Of a DNA stretch of 12,185 nt, positions 1 to 7,758 are shown one piece after another. This stretch comes from Chromera velia (taxonomy: Eukaryota; Sar; Chromeraceae), in the NCBI GenBank assembly GCA_018398765.1, contig JAHBMJ010001647.1, positions 15,473 to 27,657 on the forward strand. The letters are read 5' to 3'. Within the stretch, counting starts at the first letter, position 1. The number at the start of each line of letters is the position of its first letter. Position numbers and translations under genes: made by a program. The notes under the pieces were generated by a model. It did not search any database. It saw only the letters and a list, made by a program, of their open reading frames with translations, and was not told where the DNA came from.

Positions 1-74
1 GGGGGGGGGGGGGGGAGATAGACATGGGCGTGGAGAGAGAGGGGGAGAGTGAGTGAGTGAGTGAGTGAGTGAGA
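1..74. repeat. Poly-G run and (GTGA)n microsatellite at the left edge
   Basis: The window opens with 15 consecutive G. After a short GA-rich stretch, a GTGA tetranucleotide array occupies about 47-73. A similar GTGA array lies near the right edge (11821-11846). On the minus strand this stretch reads as CT-rich sequence without stops, so the open minus-strand frame of the RGG gene runs through it; that openness is expected from its composition and is not evidence of coding. Confidence 0.9.
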
Positions 75-349
75 GCAAGTCGACACTCAAGATACTCTGT
101 TGTCACATTCTGTGCGTCTGGATATAGTAGCACGAAGAACCTGAAGAGATCGAGTGTCCCGATACGATAGCCTTGTCCGACACGTTCAAAGGACACGGAG
201 AGCATGTAGAAGGGCGCAAGAGGCAAAGAACAGTCATTGGAGACTAAGCGAGAGGCATCGAGCAAAGGTAGACGGGTGAAGGGTTCCAAAGGGCAATTAC
301 AACAGACAGGAAAACAGAGAGGAGGATACATAACAAACTCCACACAGAC

Positions 350-766
350 CTCCAGATGGAAATCCTTCAGTCCCTCTCCAGCTGCAAAGGCTTGGACTCT
401 ATCCACCAAAAGTTCTTTCGCTCGCATTGCGTCCGCAATGAATTCTTCAAAAGTCACCAGGGGAGGTTGGCCGGGTTCTGCACCCTCTTCTTGAGAAGGG
501 GGCACCACAGGGGGGAGGAACACTTTTTTTTGTCCATGGAGTCCTCCTCGTCCACCCCTCCCTCCCCTTCCCCTCTCCTCTCGGCCTCTGCCCCTTCCTC
601 CTCCCCGCCAGTCTCTCCCACCTCTACCTCCACCTCTCCCGTCTCCGTCTCCCCTCGGGGATTCTCTCCATCCCCCTCCTCCGTCTCCATATGGATGGGG
701 GTGGGTCGGCCGTCCGGAATCTCCTCTAGGACCCTTTGTGGGGCCTCCGGGATTGAACCCATCCAT
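350..766 (-). CDS. RGG-box protein, 5' coding exon (partial gene)
   Basis: Read on the minus strand, this frame is open from a TAG at 947-949 down to base 1, about 315 codons with no stop. The preferred start is the ATG at 766-764, in strong context (A at -3, G at +4). The first 139 residues are a Gly/Pro/Arg-rich head, an RGG/RG block at residues 44-75 including WRGGGRGRGR, a Pro/Glu linker, then a helix-like segment from V104 with acidic and basic residues alternating. RGG boxes usually bind RNA or G-rich nucleic acid and are often arginine-methylated; no other domain is visible, so the role is inferred. Composition turns CT-rich and unlike protein after residue 139, where GAG|GTCTGT could be a splice donor at 349, but the exon could be longer. 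An alternative ATG at 874-872 would add 36 residues rich in Arg and hydrophobics, resembling an organelle-targeting leader, in weak start context. The gene continues beyond the window. Confidence 0.66.
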
Positions 767-1457
767 CTTCGTGAAGCGGGGAAGCGGACGAGAACGAAAC
801 GCACGAACACAAAAAGAAGTCGAACAGCCGACAAGTAGCGCACCCCTCAGAAGTTGAGAGAATATCGGAGACATGCACGAAACTTGAGGACCACACACCA
901 CATCTGACACCTCTGAAACGGTTGGCAGTGTATCGACATCTGGCGTCTACCTGAATTCAAGACATGTTAAGGTCTGCCGTGAATGTCAATTTTGGACTTG
1001 CCCCATCAGAATCCAAGTCTGATTCCAACAGCTGGAAAATGCTGGAAACACGTATGTTTATCGATCTTGAAACGTGCCCCTCAAGCAACACGTGTTGCAT
1101 GCAAGAAGCTGTTGCATGAATCATTCGATCGCAGGACAAACAATTAACAGCACTTCAGGTGTTTGATGGGAGTATATACCAACTGAGCAACACAGTTCCG
1201 ACCCTTTCGCGCGCGTTAATCGCGCGTTTCGGTATCACCGAACCCGTACGCGCTTGCTTCAATAACACACAGGGACCCCTTGAGGTTGCGCAAAGAAGGA
1301 AGGCTTTGGTTGCACTTGTCGGCCGAAATCCACATTCTCAGACTTCGGTACCTCGCATCGGTCATCTTCCTTTCTCTTTGGCATTCACCGATAGCCACAG
1401 AGGCAATCCAAGAGCATCGGAAGTTAAGCCTACATTGGAGCTCGGTAGATCTTAGCA
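767..1457. promoter_or_regulatory. Spacer between divergent RGG and Smr genes
   Basis: These 691 bp separate the starts of two genes pointing away from each other, so they should hold both promoters and 5' UTRs. No clear TATA box is visible. Distinct structures are a CG palindrome at 1210-1226 (CGCGCG, TTAAT, CGCGCG), a TGTTGCATG direct repeat at 1093-1101 and 1110-1118, and a GCTGGAAA repeat at 1031-1038 and 1041-1048. Open frames in this interval look like chance: none shows a domain or agrees with a splice site. Confidence 0.5.
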
Positions 1458-4400
1458 ATGCACCAGATTGTTCTGAATGAGCTGTTCGCAAAATTTCCGA
1501 CAGTTGATGGTCAGCCCTCGCTACACTCTCCACCTCCCGTCTCCATGTCGATCGTTCTGTGCACTTCAGATCTTCACCGCGTTTGGCTGTGTTGTTCCTC
1601 TCTTCGCCCCCCCAAGCCAACCTGCGGGCTTTGCTGTCAACCTGCCCCTGCCTCTGTGCGTATGTTTCTGCCCTCATGTCGCTTGCTCGGGTTCCAACCT
1701 CCCTGCTCTCTGAAGATGTCTGTTTAGAAATGCGTCTCGTACGTCTACTTCTCCTGTCTCTCTGCGTCCTCGTACTGGAAGATGTCTTCTCTCGGATGGC
1801 CGTCTCTAGCTTTTATTTTCTGTCGCATGGACTGTTCAGAGTTTATTCCCCTAAGTGCGAGCCTTCGAATGTACAGATGTGAATGTGGTTCTCTCGTGCG
1901 GTGCTTCGTATTTCACAATTTGGTTTGCATCCAAGCCGCCTGCATGGGGTGCGTGTGCAGAGTCCCTCGTCCACGAGATCTTCGTGGAACAATGCAACTG
2001 TGACACCAACAGAGCCATCGCCTATCTGGAGGAACTGTCAAAAGGGGACGCGGGAGGGGATGGAACGGGAGGGGCAGGAGGGCCCTCTGCTGCGGGTCCC
2101 ATGTCAGGCCAAGGGAGGCGGAAGGGAAGGAAGGGAAAGAGCCGTCCGACAACACCTTCCACGCCTGCAGAGCCAGTGCCCCGTGAAAGTGAAGTTCAAG
2201 ATGAGAAAAAAGCGGCAGCTGCCGCAGAGAGACGGAAGGAGAGACGCCTTCGGGCTGTTTTTTTTCTTCAAAAACTTCTTCCCCTCGAGAGGACTTGGGA
2301 TTTGATCGATTGGTATGAAGCCAATGGGTCGTCTTTAAGTTTTTGCATTCAGTGTCTGATAGACGAGGGGCGCATAGACGCAAATGATGACCGTCTCCTG
2401 TCCCTCCCGAGGGAGGCACTCGAGGCCTCTCCCTCAAATCAAGAAACAGAGAAACGAGACACACAAGAAGAACCTGAGGGAGGATTACCACACAGTGAAC
2501 CCTCCCCCTGCCCCCCTTCTGCCCCCCCCCTCCCTCCTCCCGATGCCCACCCCTCTCCGTGTCCCCCCCCCACGCAGGGCTTCGGGTTCCCCCCCGAGGA
2601 AGAAGAGGGCCTTGATGTGGAGGAGGGTCTTTCTAGGGTTAGTTTAGAGGAGGGCAGTGCGGCAATGGGGCACACAGGTTTGGAAGGGGATAGAGAAAGA
2701 GAGGAGGCAAGAGAGAAAGAGGATGAGGAAGAGGCAGAAGACGATTATGCGACAGAGCTCATTGCACGCATAGAAGCCTCACATGCCTCCGCGTCTGTTT
2801 TGGGGGAGGGGGTAAGTCGGGGTTGTTCCCTTGTCAGTGCGCCCGCCAGTGATGTTATGGATGACTTCATGTTTCCTTTTCCCGGGGGGGAATCCGAATT
2901 GAATTTGAATTTTGCCGTTGAAGAGCTGCGTCAGGCTCTAGCGAAGATGAAACCAGATTGGCCTTGGGATTTCTTTTTTGCAGAGGCAGATCTGCCGAAT
3001 GAAAAAGAAGGAGAGGGAGATGGGGAGAGTAATTTGTTCAAGTCTGTTGTGTCAGTAGAGGGTTTGGAGACTAGACTGCAGTGGTGTTATTGGGAGGGAG
3101 TGGCTGTCGAGGATTGTGCTGAGCACATAATCAAAGAGTTGGACGGGGCCATGAAGAAGGAAGAGCAAGAACGGTCTTCCCTTCCCAGCAGTGGGTCCAA
3201 GGGGATGCTAGCAGACGAGAGTGATGTATCACCACCCCCCACACCCACAAAACCTCCTGATTGTATAGATGGAAAAGGGGGAGATGGGGGCTTCGGGGGG
3301 GTGAAAATCTCAAAAAAGGAGAGACAGGCTTTGAACAAACTTGCCAAAAAGGGAGCGTCAGGGATGCACTTGGTTGTTCCCCCTTCCAAATTTGGATCTT
3401 CTGCTTCATCCTCTGGCTCCGTCTCCGTGTGCGGGCCCAAGGCACCAGAGACAGTGCTAGGACGTCTCGCTGCTGGGCCCCTTTCCCCCCCTCCCCTCGC
3501 TGGGTCCTGGAAAGGGAATGTCGGGGCCCCTTCCGCAGGGCCCACTTCCCTCTCCCCCATGCCCCAGACTCTAGGAGACAAATGGAAGATGGAAAGGCTG
3601 ACTGCGGCATGGCCCTCAGTGCCGAGAGAAGCACTAGATCAGATTTTGGAAGCATCAGAAGGGAACGAAGAGGAGGCAAGGAGGGTGTTGAAGGAAGTCT
3701 ATCCAGGCCACGAAAGGACTTCTCCAAATGCTGGCAGAATGGTGCACATGAAGGCAAGTGGGGTTTCCTCATCAGATAGAGAGAGGGGTCGAGGACGGGT
3801 CCTGCTTGGTCTTGCAGATGTCGAGAATGAAGAGCGAAGGGCTCAGAAAGAAGAGGAGGAAAGAAGAGGAATGGGGCAAGAACTTGCAAGGAGAGCCCAG
3901 GGAGGCGGGGCAGAGGCCATATGGAATTCTAGGTTTGTGGGAGAAGACAGACAGAGAGTGCCTTTTCAGCGCACACCACAATCACTTTTACCTGCAAGGA
4001 ATATGGATTCAGTGAGGTCGGCAGAGACAGGAGTGGGGGGAGAAATTGACCGTCTCCAAACGTTCTTTCAAAATGCTTCAGCGCTGCAGAGGTCTCTTGT
4101 GCTTCGTTCCGTCGAAGCATTCGAAGCTGGAGACGCCATCCAGGCTTCCCTTCTTCAGCAGCAAGCTGAGGAGGCAGGGAAGAGGGCGGCCCGTGCAAAG
4201 GACCGTTTGTTTGCGGTCTCGAATAGGGGCCGTCTGCCCGGGGGGTCGATGTGGAGGCGTGGGAGTGGGAGTGGTGGGGGGGGTTCGAATGTGGTTGATA
4301 CAGGGGAGGTGGGGGATCTTCTTTTGATTGACCTCCATGGTTTCACCGCTGCAGGGGCAGTGAGCTGCCTCAAGCAGAGAGTAGAGACTGTGCGGCGGCG

Positions 4401-5763
4401 CGTAGAGTCCCTCAGGGCCCGTCCTGGTGGAAGTGCGGCGCCTGCACAGGGCCGTGCTGAGGGATTTTTGGATTTTTCGAACCCTTCAACGCCTGTAGTT
4501 CTCCATGTGGTCACGGTCAGTGGATTGAGTGTCGTTGTCGGAGTGGATGAGGGAGGGGGTCGGTGTCTGACCGTTTTGTCGTGCAGTGGCTGATCGAGTG
4601 CGAGTGGCAGCCTGTGTTCATCAAGTTTGTCTACTCCGTTTGTTTCTGAAGCATTTACCTGATTACCTAATTACTGCACGTGGACGTTTGCACAACCGCT
4701 GTTTTGCTCTTCTCTCCTTCTTCTTCTTCTTCTTCTTCTTCTTAGAAGTCCTGTACGATGGATGCGAGTCGATACAAAGAGAGAGACTCTTGAAATTCCT
4801 GTGTGCGGAAAACTTTCAAGTGCTAGACACGGGAAGAAAACGCTGCAGTGTGTTTGCCGAATGCAATACAACACATGGCAACACCCTGTGTGAAATGACA
4901 AGCATGTTGTTGAGAAATAAATAAACCTGCCGGCAGGGAGGGCACTTCTCTCCGACGACGTTGTGAGTGTTCGGCTTGCATGTGCTCAAACAGTAGGTAG
5001 GCAATTAAGCACATCAAATTCCTCCCAAAGACTTCGGCAGACTGTCATTCTTCACATTGAGTGCGACTGTTATCTATTCACTCTTCCTTCCATCCTTCAG
5101 GGCTTGGGCAAGCACAGCAACCCGGGGAGGGGGCCTCGCCTCCCTGTGGCAGTGATGAAATTTGCCGTCAGTCAGTCAGTTCTTCTTGGGCAAGCGAGGG
5201 AAGGGAAATGTAGCAGTGAAAGCAGAGAGGGAAGGGTCGAGGGGCATGCAGACGGTCACCAAGCTTTGAATCAGGCAGTACAAGAAGAGCACGACATGCA
5301 GGGGAAGCACGTGCAAAAGTGAACGAGGGAACATGATTTTTTTTTCTTCGCGGTGGAAAGATTTTTTTCGCCACGCAGCGAAACAAAATGTATTCCTTTG
5401 GGGATTTATATTGGCATCTTAGTCCCTTTTGGTGTGAGACGCACTCGCGCGCGCGCGCGCACACACACACACACACATACACACACACACACACACGGAC
5501 GCACACAAGAGTTTCTTTATTTCTCGCAGCATTCATCGAACAAGGAAGGGGGGATGAAACGTTCTTCCCACCTCATGTTTCCCCTCTCGTTTGATCTGAC
5601 CTGTTCATTGCAGCAAGAGGAAAGGCTTCCTTTTCGGAGAGGTCAGCGAGTGACCGGATCCCTCTTCTGCTCCTCTCTTTCTTCTGTCATTCTTTTCTTC
5701 ATTTTCTGTCTTTTTTTCTTCTCCCCCTTTCTTCGTTTGTCTTTCTTTGTTTCTTTAGTTCTT

Positions 5764-5838
<75 letters not shown>

Positions 5839-6593
5839 GTCTGTCTGTCTGTCTGTCTGTCTGTGTGAAAAGGGAGAAGAAGAAACATATAGTCTGTGTG
5901 TCTGTGTGCATGAAGAAAAGGAGGGAGAAGAAGAAACAAACTGTCTGTCTGTCTGTCTATCTATCTGTTTGATTGTTGGTGCTGTTCTTTTGTCTTTGTT
6001 CTTTCTTTCTTTTTGTCTGTTGTGCCTGTTGTGTTCATGAAGAAAAGGAGGGAGAAGAAGAAGAAACATATAGTCTGTCTGTCTCTGTGCGCGCTAAAAG
6101 AAGAAAGGAAAAAACAGAAGAGAATGAAGAAAGAGAAAAAGGAAAAGAAAAGACGATGTAGTCTGTCTGTCTGTGCCTACATGAAGAAAAGGAGGGAGGA
6201 GAAGAAATGTATAGTCTGTCAAAGGCAAAAGAGAGAGAGAAGAAAAAAGAAGTCATATAGTCTGTCTGTCTGTCTGTCTGTCTGAAACATATAGTCTGTC
6301 TGTCTGTCTATATAGTCTGTCTGGTCGCCAAAAGAAGAAAGAAAAAAACAGAAGAGAATGAAGAAAGAGAAAAGGGGAAAGAAAAGACGATATGGTCCGT
6401 CTGAAAGAAAACATGTAGTCTGTCTCTCTGAAAAGGAGGGAGAAGAAGAACCATCTTCATCTGTCTTCTTTCTGCATGCCACATACACTGTCCGTGGAGA
6501 GTCCGTCGGGCACCGTCCGTGAATTCTTTCCGCGAGAAGAGTCTCATCGTTGGAAAACTAGGAAGAATGCGGAAGAACTGCCGTCACCCGATT

Positions 6594-6633
<40 letters not shown>

Positions 6634-6772
6634 TGTGTTGCTGTTTTCCTTTAGTCGCGTATTATTCATTCATTTACTTGTTCTAAGATTGCATCCATGT
6701 CTCACGCACAAGCTCCCAACCTTTATGACATCTGCAGGGGTTCCTGGGGTTCTTTTACTTCGTGTTTGTTGA
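1458..6772 (+). CDS. CUE/DUF1771/Smr-domain protein, five exons (Cue2/N4BP2-like)
   Basis: Model: join(1458..1509, 1961..4515, 5101..5166, 5614..5641, 6738..6772), 911 residues; intron phases 1, 0, 0, 1 agree throughout. The ATG at 1458 follows an in-frame TAG at 1446-1448. Residues 1-45 form a CUE domain completed only by splicing (F13-P14; C-terminal AIAYL 36-40). A second, clear CUE lies at 561-600 (W568-P569, A590, L594). Weaker CUE-like halves occur near 115-154 and 337-412. Between them are acidic and Pro-rich disordered stretches and a Lys-rich patch at 465-482. A DUF1771-like helix region (about 714-774) precedes the Smr domain (804-911): DLHG at 808-811, GLGKHS at 870-875, closing motif PGVLLL at 903-908. 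In yeast Cue2, worm NONU-1 and human N4BP2, CUE domains engage ubiquitin on stalled ribosomes and Smr cuts the mRNA in no-go decay; the same role is inferred here. No N4BP2-type kinase domain is seen. Without splicing, the exon-2 frame stops at 4591-4593 and would lose half of Smr. Confidence 0.88.
1510..1960 (+). other. Intron 1 of the Smr gene (451 bp, phase 1)
   Basis: Starts GTCAGC and ends GTGCAG. Splicing joins G(1509) to AG(1961) as a Glu codon and fuses the front half of a CUE domain (VLNELFAKFP) to its back half (IFVEQCNCD). The last roughly 100 bp stay open in the exon-2 frame from an ATG at 1855. That ATG would give a longer unspliced exon lacking the CUE front half, so I prefer the spliced model. 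Confidence 0.82.
4516..5100 (+). other. Intron 2 of the Smr gene (585 bp, phase 0)
   Basis: Donor ACG|GTCAGT follows the Smr strand HVVT, and acceptor CCTTCAG precedes the exon encoding GLGKHS, so the Smr motif T-G-x-G-x-H-S forms exactly at the junction. The intron holds a (TTC)n microsatellite at about 4718-4743 and two overlapping AATAAA signals at 4916-4925. A cryptic acceptor (TGCAG at 4582-4586) lies inside it, but using it would delete the conserved GxGxHS motif. Confidence 0.85.
5167..5613 (+). other. Intron 3 of the Smr gene (447 bp, phase 0)
   Basis: Donor GCC|GTCAGT lies in a GTCA tandem (GTCAGTCAGTCAG) and acceptor is TTCATTGCAG. Read-through instead of splicing would add 51 hydrophilic residues and stop at 5320-5322 without completing Smr. 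Splicing continues the helix (VAVMKFA) into QEERLPFRR, as in the family. The intron carries a CG/CA alternating tract. Confidence 0.78.
5446..5497. repeat. (CG)n-(CA)n alternating purine-pyrimidine tract
   Basis: About 15 bp of CG dinucleotides run straight into about 37 bp of CA dinucleotides, with one TA interruption. It lies inside intron 3 of the Smr gene. Alternating CG and CA tracts of this length are classic candidates for Z-form DNA; that property is inferred from composition only. Confidence 0.93.
5664..5867. repeat. Pyrimidine tract with (CT)n, (CTTT)n and (CTGT)n
   Basis: About 200 bp of almost pure C/T on the plus strand passes from irregular CT-rich sequence into (CT)n at about 5768-5802, (CTTT)n at about 5812-5838 and (CTGT)n at about 5839-5864. 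Long homopurine/homopyrimidine stretches can form triplex DNA and impede polymerases; this is a compositional inference. It lies within intron 4. Confidence 0.92.
5868..6460. repeat. Composite purine-block / (CTGT)n higher-order repeat
   Basis: A degenerate unit recurs: a purine block like GAAAAGGAGGGAGAAGAAGA, then ACATATAGT, then (CTGT)n. Copies start near 5869, 5911, 6037, 6181 and 6430, with partial copies between. A longer block of about 75 bp appears twice, at about 6092-6167 and 6326-6402, both containing AACAGAAGAGAATGAAGAAA and ending near GACGAT. The array thus grew by unit duplication as well as slippage. Confidence 0.85.
6595..6638. repeat. (GT)n microsatellite
   Basis: About 22 GT dinucleotides with one AT interruption, near the 3' end of intron 4 of the Smr gene, about 100 bp before its acceptor. 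Confidence 0.95.
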
Positions 6773-7650
6773 TCTATTTCGATATAACCGACTTCCCAGA
6801 ACAAATTCTAGTCTCACGAAGTTGCTTGTGTAAAACAATGTGAAGCTTTCGACCAGTTGCTGTAAAATTTGAATGATAATATGGCATTTCAAATTATTTA
6901 CGTACAGTTGTAACAGTTCAATGAGCTCATTTTCTTTTAGTTTAGAAAAATTATTTTTTCATGTTTGTGGGTTTGTAGTAGTTCAAGTTAGTAGTAATTG
7001 ATTGTTTCTTTATGGTTTTGATCCTACGCTATCAAACGATTACGATTAAGATTTATACTATAACATATGTTCAGAGGATTGGCCTCCCGCCCCCATACAA
7101 AAAGACTGTCTAAGACTGTCATATCTCGCTTCATGTTGTGTTTATGAATTGAAACAACTAAAAAGTTCATATGAAACATATTTAACTGGTCAGTATGTAA
7201 AAAACTATGAAAAACATAGAAAGACAAGCGAATACGTATACATGTACGAAATACAAAGAGAATCTATAGACTGAAACTTACTATCGCAAAAATACATTTG
7301 TGCATGTGCTCACAAAAGAAATAGTCGGGTGCAGTTGGTAGCTGCTGGTTGGGGATGCGTATAGGTCCCGCCGTCGGCATAAATCTGTGCGAGAAAGTAC
7401 GAGAAAGCCGAGCCGAGAGTCTGAGCCGAGCCGAGCGAGCCGAGCCGCGAGCGAGCAGAGCCGCGAGCCGCGAGCATGTAGCCGAGCTATATTCATACTT
7501 TCATGCATGTTTTTCGGCAACACATTGCAATCCAAGCCATTCCAAGCCTGCATGTCTGTCAGCGGTATGTCTGTGACATCTGTTAGACAGGGCACTCACA
7601 GCTTAATGCAGATCGATGGATACAGTGTCATTCTTTCGTGTCTCACTGGA
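6773..7650. other. Spacer between Smr and hotdog genes
   Basis: From the Smr stop to the hotdog promoter region. The first 550 bp are AT-rich with no convincing open frame and no clear AATAAA; they probably include the Smr 3' UTR. A GC-rich minisatellite follows at 7408-7487. A GTCAGC at 7558-7563 resembles the donor used by the Smr gene and could end a 5' exon of the hotdog gene, but I cannot show one. The 104-residue minus-strand frame at 7281-7595 reads through the minisatellite and looks accidental. Confidence 0.55.
7408..7487. repeat. GCCGA/GCGA-rich minisatellite
   Basis: Irregular tandem GCCGA, GCGAGC and GCCGC units form a GC-rich island in otherwise AT-rich DNA, about 270-350 bp upstream of the hotdog ATG. 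It contains no in-frame gene. It could be slippage-derived or part of the upstream regulatory region; the sequence does not decide. Confidence 0.85.
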
Positions 7651-7660
7651 TATATTTAAA
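7651..7660 (+). promoter_or_regulatory. TATA-like element upstream of the hotdog gene
   Basis: TATATTTAAA lies 98 bp before the ATG at 7759, which would leave a 5' leader of about 70 bp if transcription began some 30 bp downstream. This is a motif match only; AT-rich matches also occur elsewhere in the spacers. Confidence 0.3.
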
Positions 7661-7758
7661 GCTGATCAGACTCAGTCAACTTTGCTGGTTTGTACCCCCG
7701 AGCTCAGCTGAGTTTGGAGGAGACGGGAGAAGTTGGGCCCAGGACATTTGGTTTGCCA

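Larger units (their letters stand above)
5642..6737 (+). other. Intron 4 of the Smr gene (1096 bp, phase 1)
   Basis: Donor GAGAG|GTCAGC and acceptor CATCTGCAG. It separates a 28-bp exon (5614-5641) from the last exon, which encodes the Smr closing strand GVPGVLLLRVC and a TGA at 6770-6772. Most of the intron is simple repeat: a pyrimidine tract, a composite purine/CTGT block, and a GT tract 97 bp before the acceptor. The long low-complexity open frames here (Ser/Leu/Phe on plus, Lys/Glu/Arg on minus) come from the repeats. Confidence 0.78.

Noticed and set aside
454-843. 129-residue minus-strand frame and 160-residue plus-strand frame over the RGG exon
   Set aside because: Both are other readings of the GA/CT-rich block. 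Only the third frame gives RGG motifs followed by a protein-like helix segment and stays open.
1216-1677. 153-residue minus-strand frame
   Set aside because: No domain, and it overlaps exon 1 of the Smr gene on the opposite strand. Composition is not protein-like.
1855-1960. ATG at 1855 as the start of the large Smr-gene frame
   Set aside because: It would lack the front half of the CUE domain. The exon at 1458-1509 supplies that half with matching phase.
2811-2848. GTAAGT followed by CAG sites inside exon 2, suggesting a mini-intron
   Set aside because: The candidate introns are 26 and 38 bp, not multiples of three, and would break a frame that stays open and needed downstream.
4586-4649. 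Alternative last exon after a 71-bp intron (4516-4586) giving a tail with QWLIECEWQP and a TGA at 4647-4649
   Set aside because: Phase and splice sites fit, and the tail superficially resembles an Smr end, but it deletes the conserved GxGxHS motif that the exon at 5101 supplies exactly.
4916-4925. AATAAA pair as the Smr gene's polyadenylation site
   Set aside because: It lies in intron 2, upstream of the exons completing Smr. It could serve an early-terminated isoform, but nothing in the sequence shows this.
5353-5868. 171-residue plus-strand frame through the CA and CT repeats
   Set aside because: It is repeat-derived (TH, SL and SVCL runs). Only its 28 bp at 5614-5641 are used, as a microexon.
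5643-6547. Several Lys/Glu/Arg- and Ser-rich frames on both strands
   Set aside because: They follow the microsatellite units and lie inside intron 4.
7690-7758. N-terminal extension of the hotdog protein from a TTG at 7690
   Set aside because: TTG is not an expected eukaryotic start, and family-like sequence begins just after the ATG at 7759.
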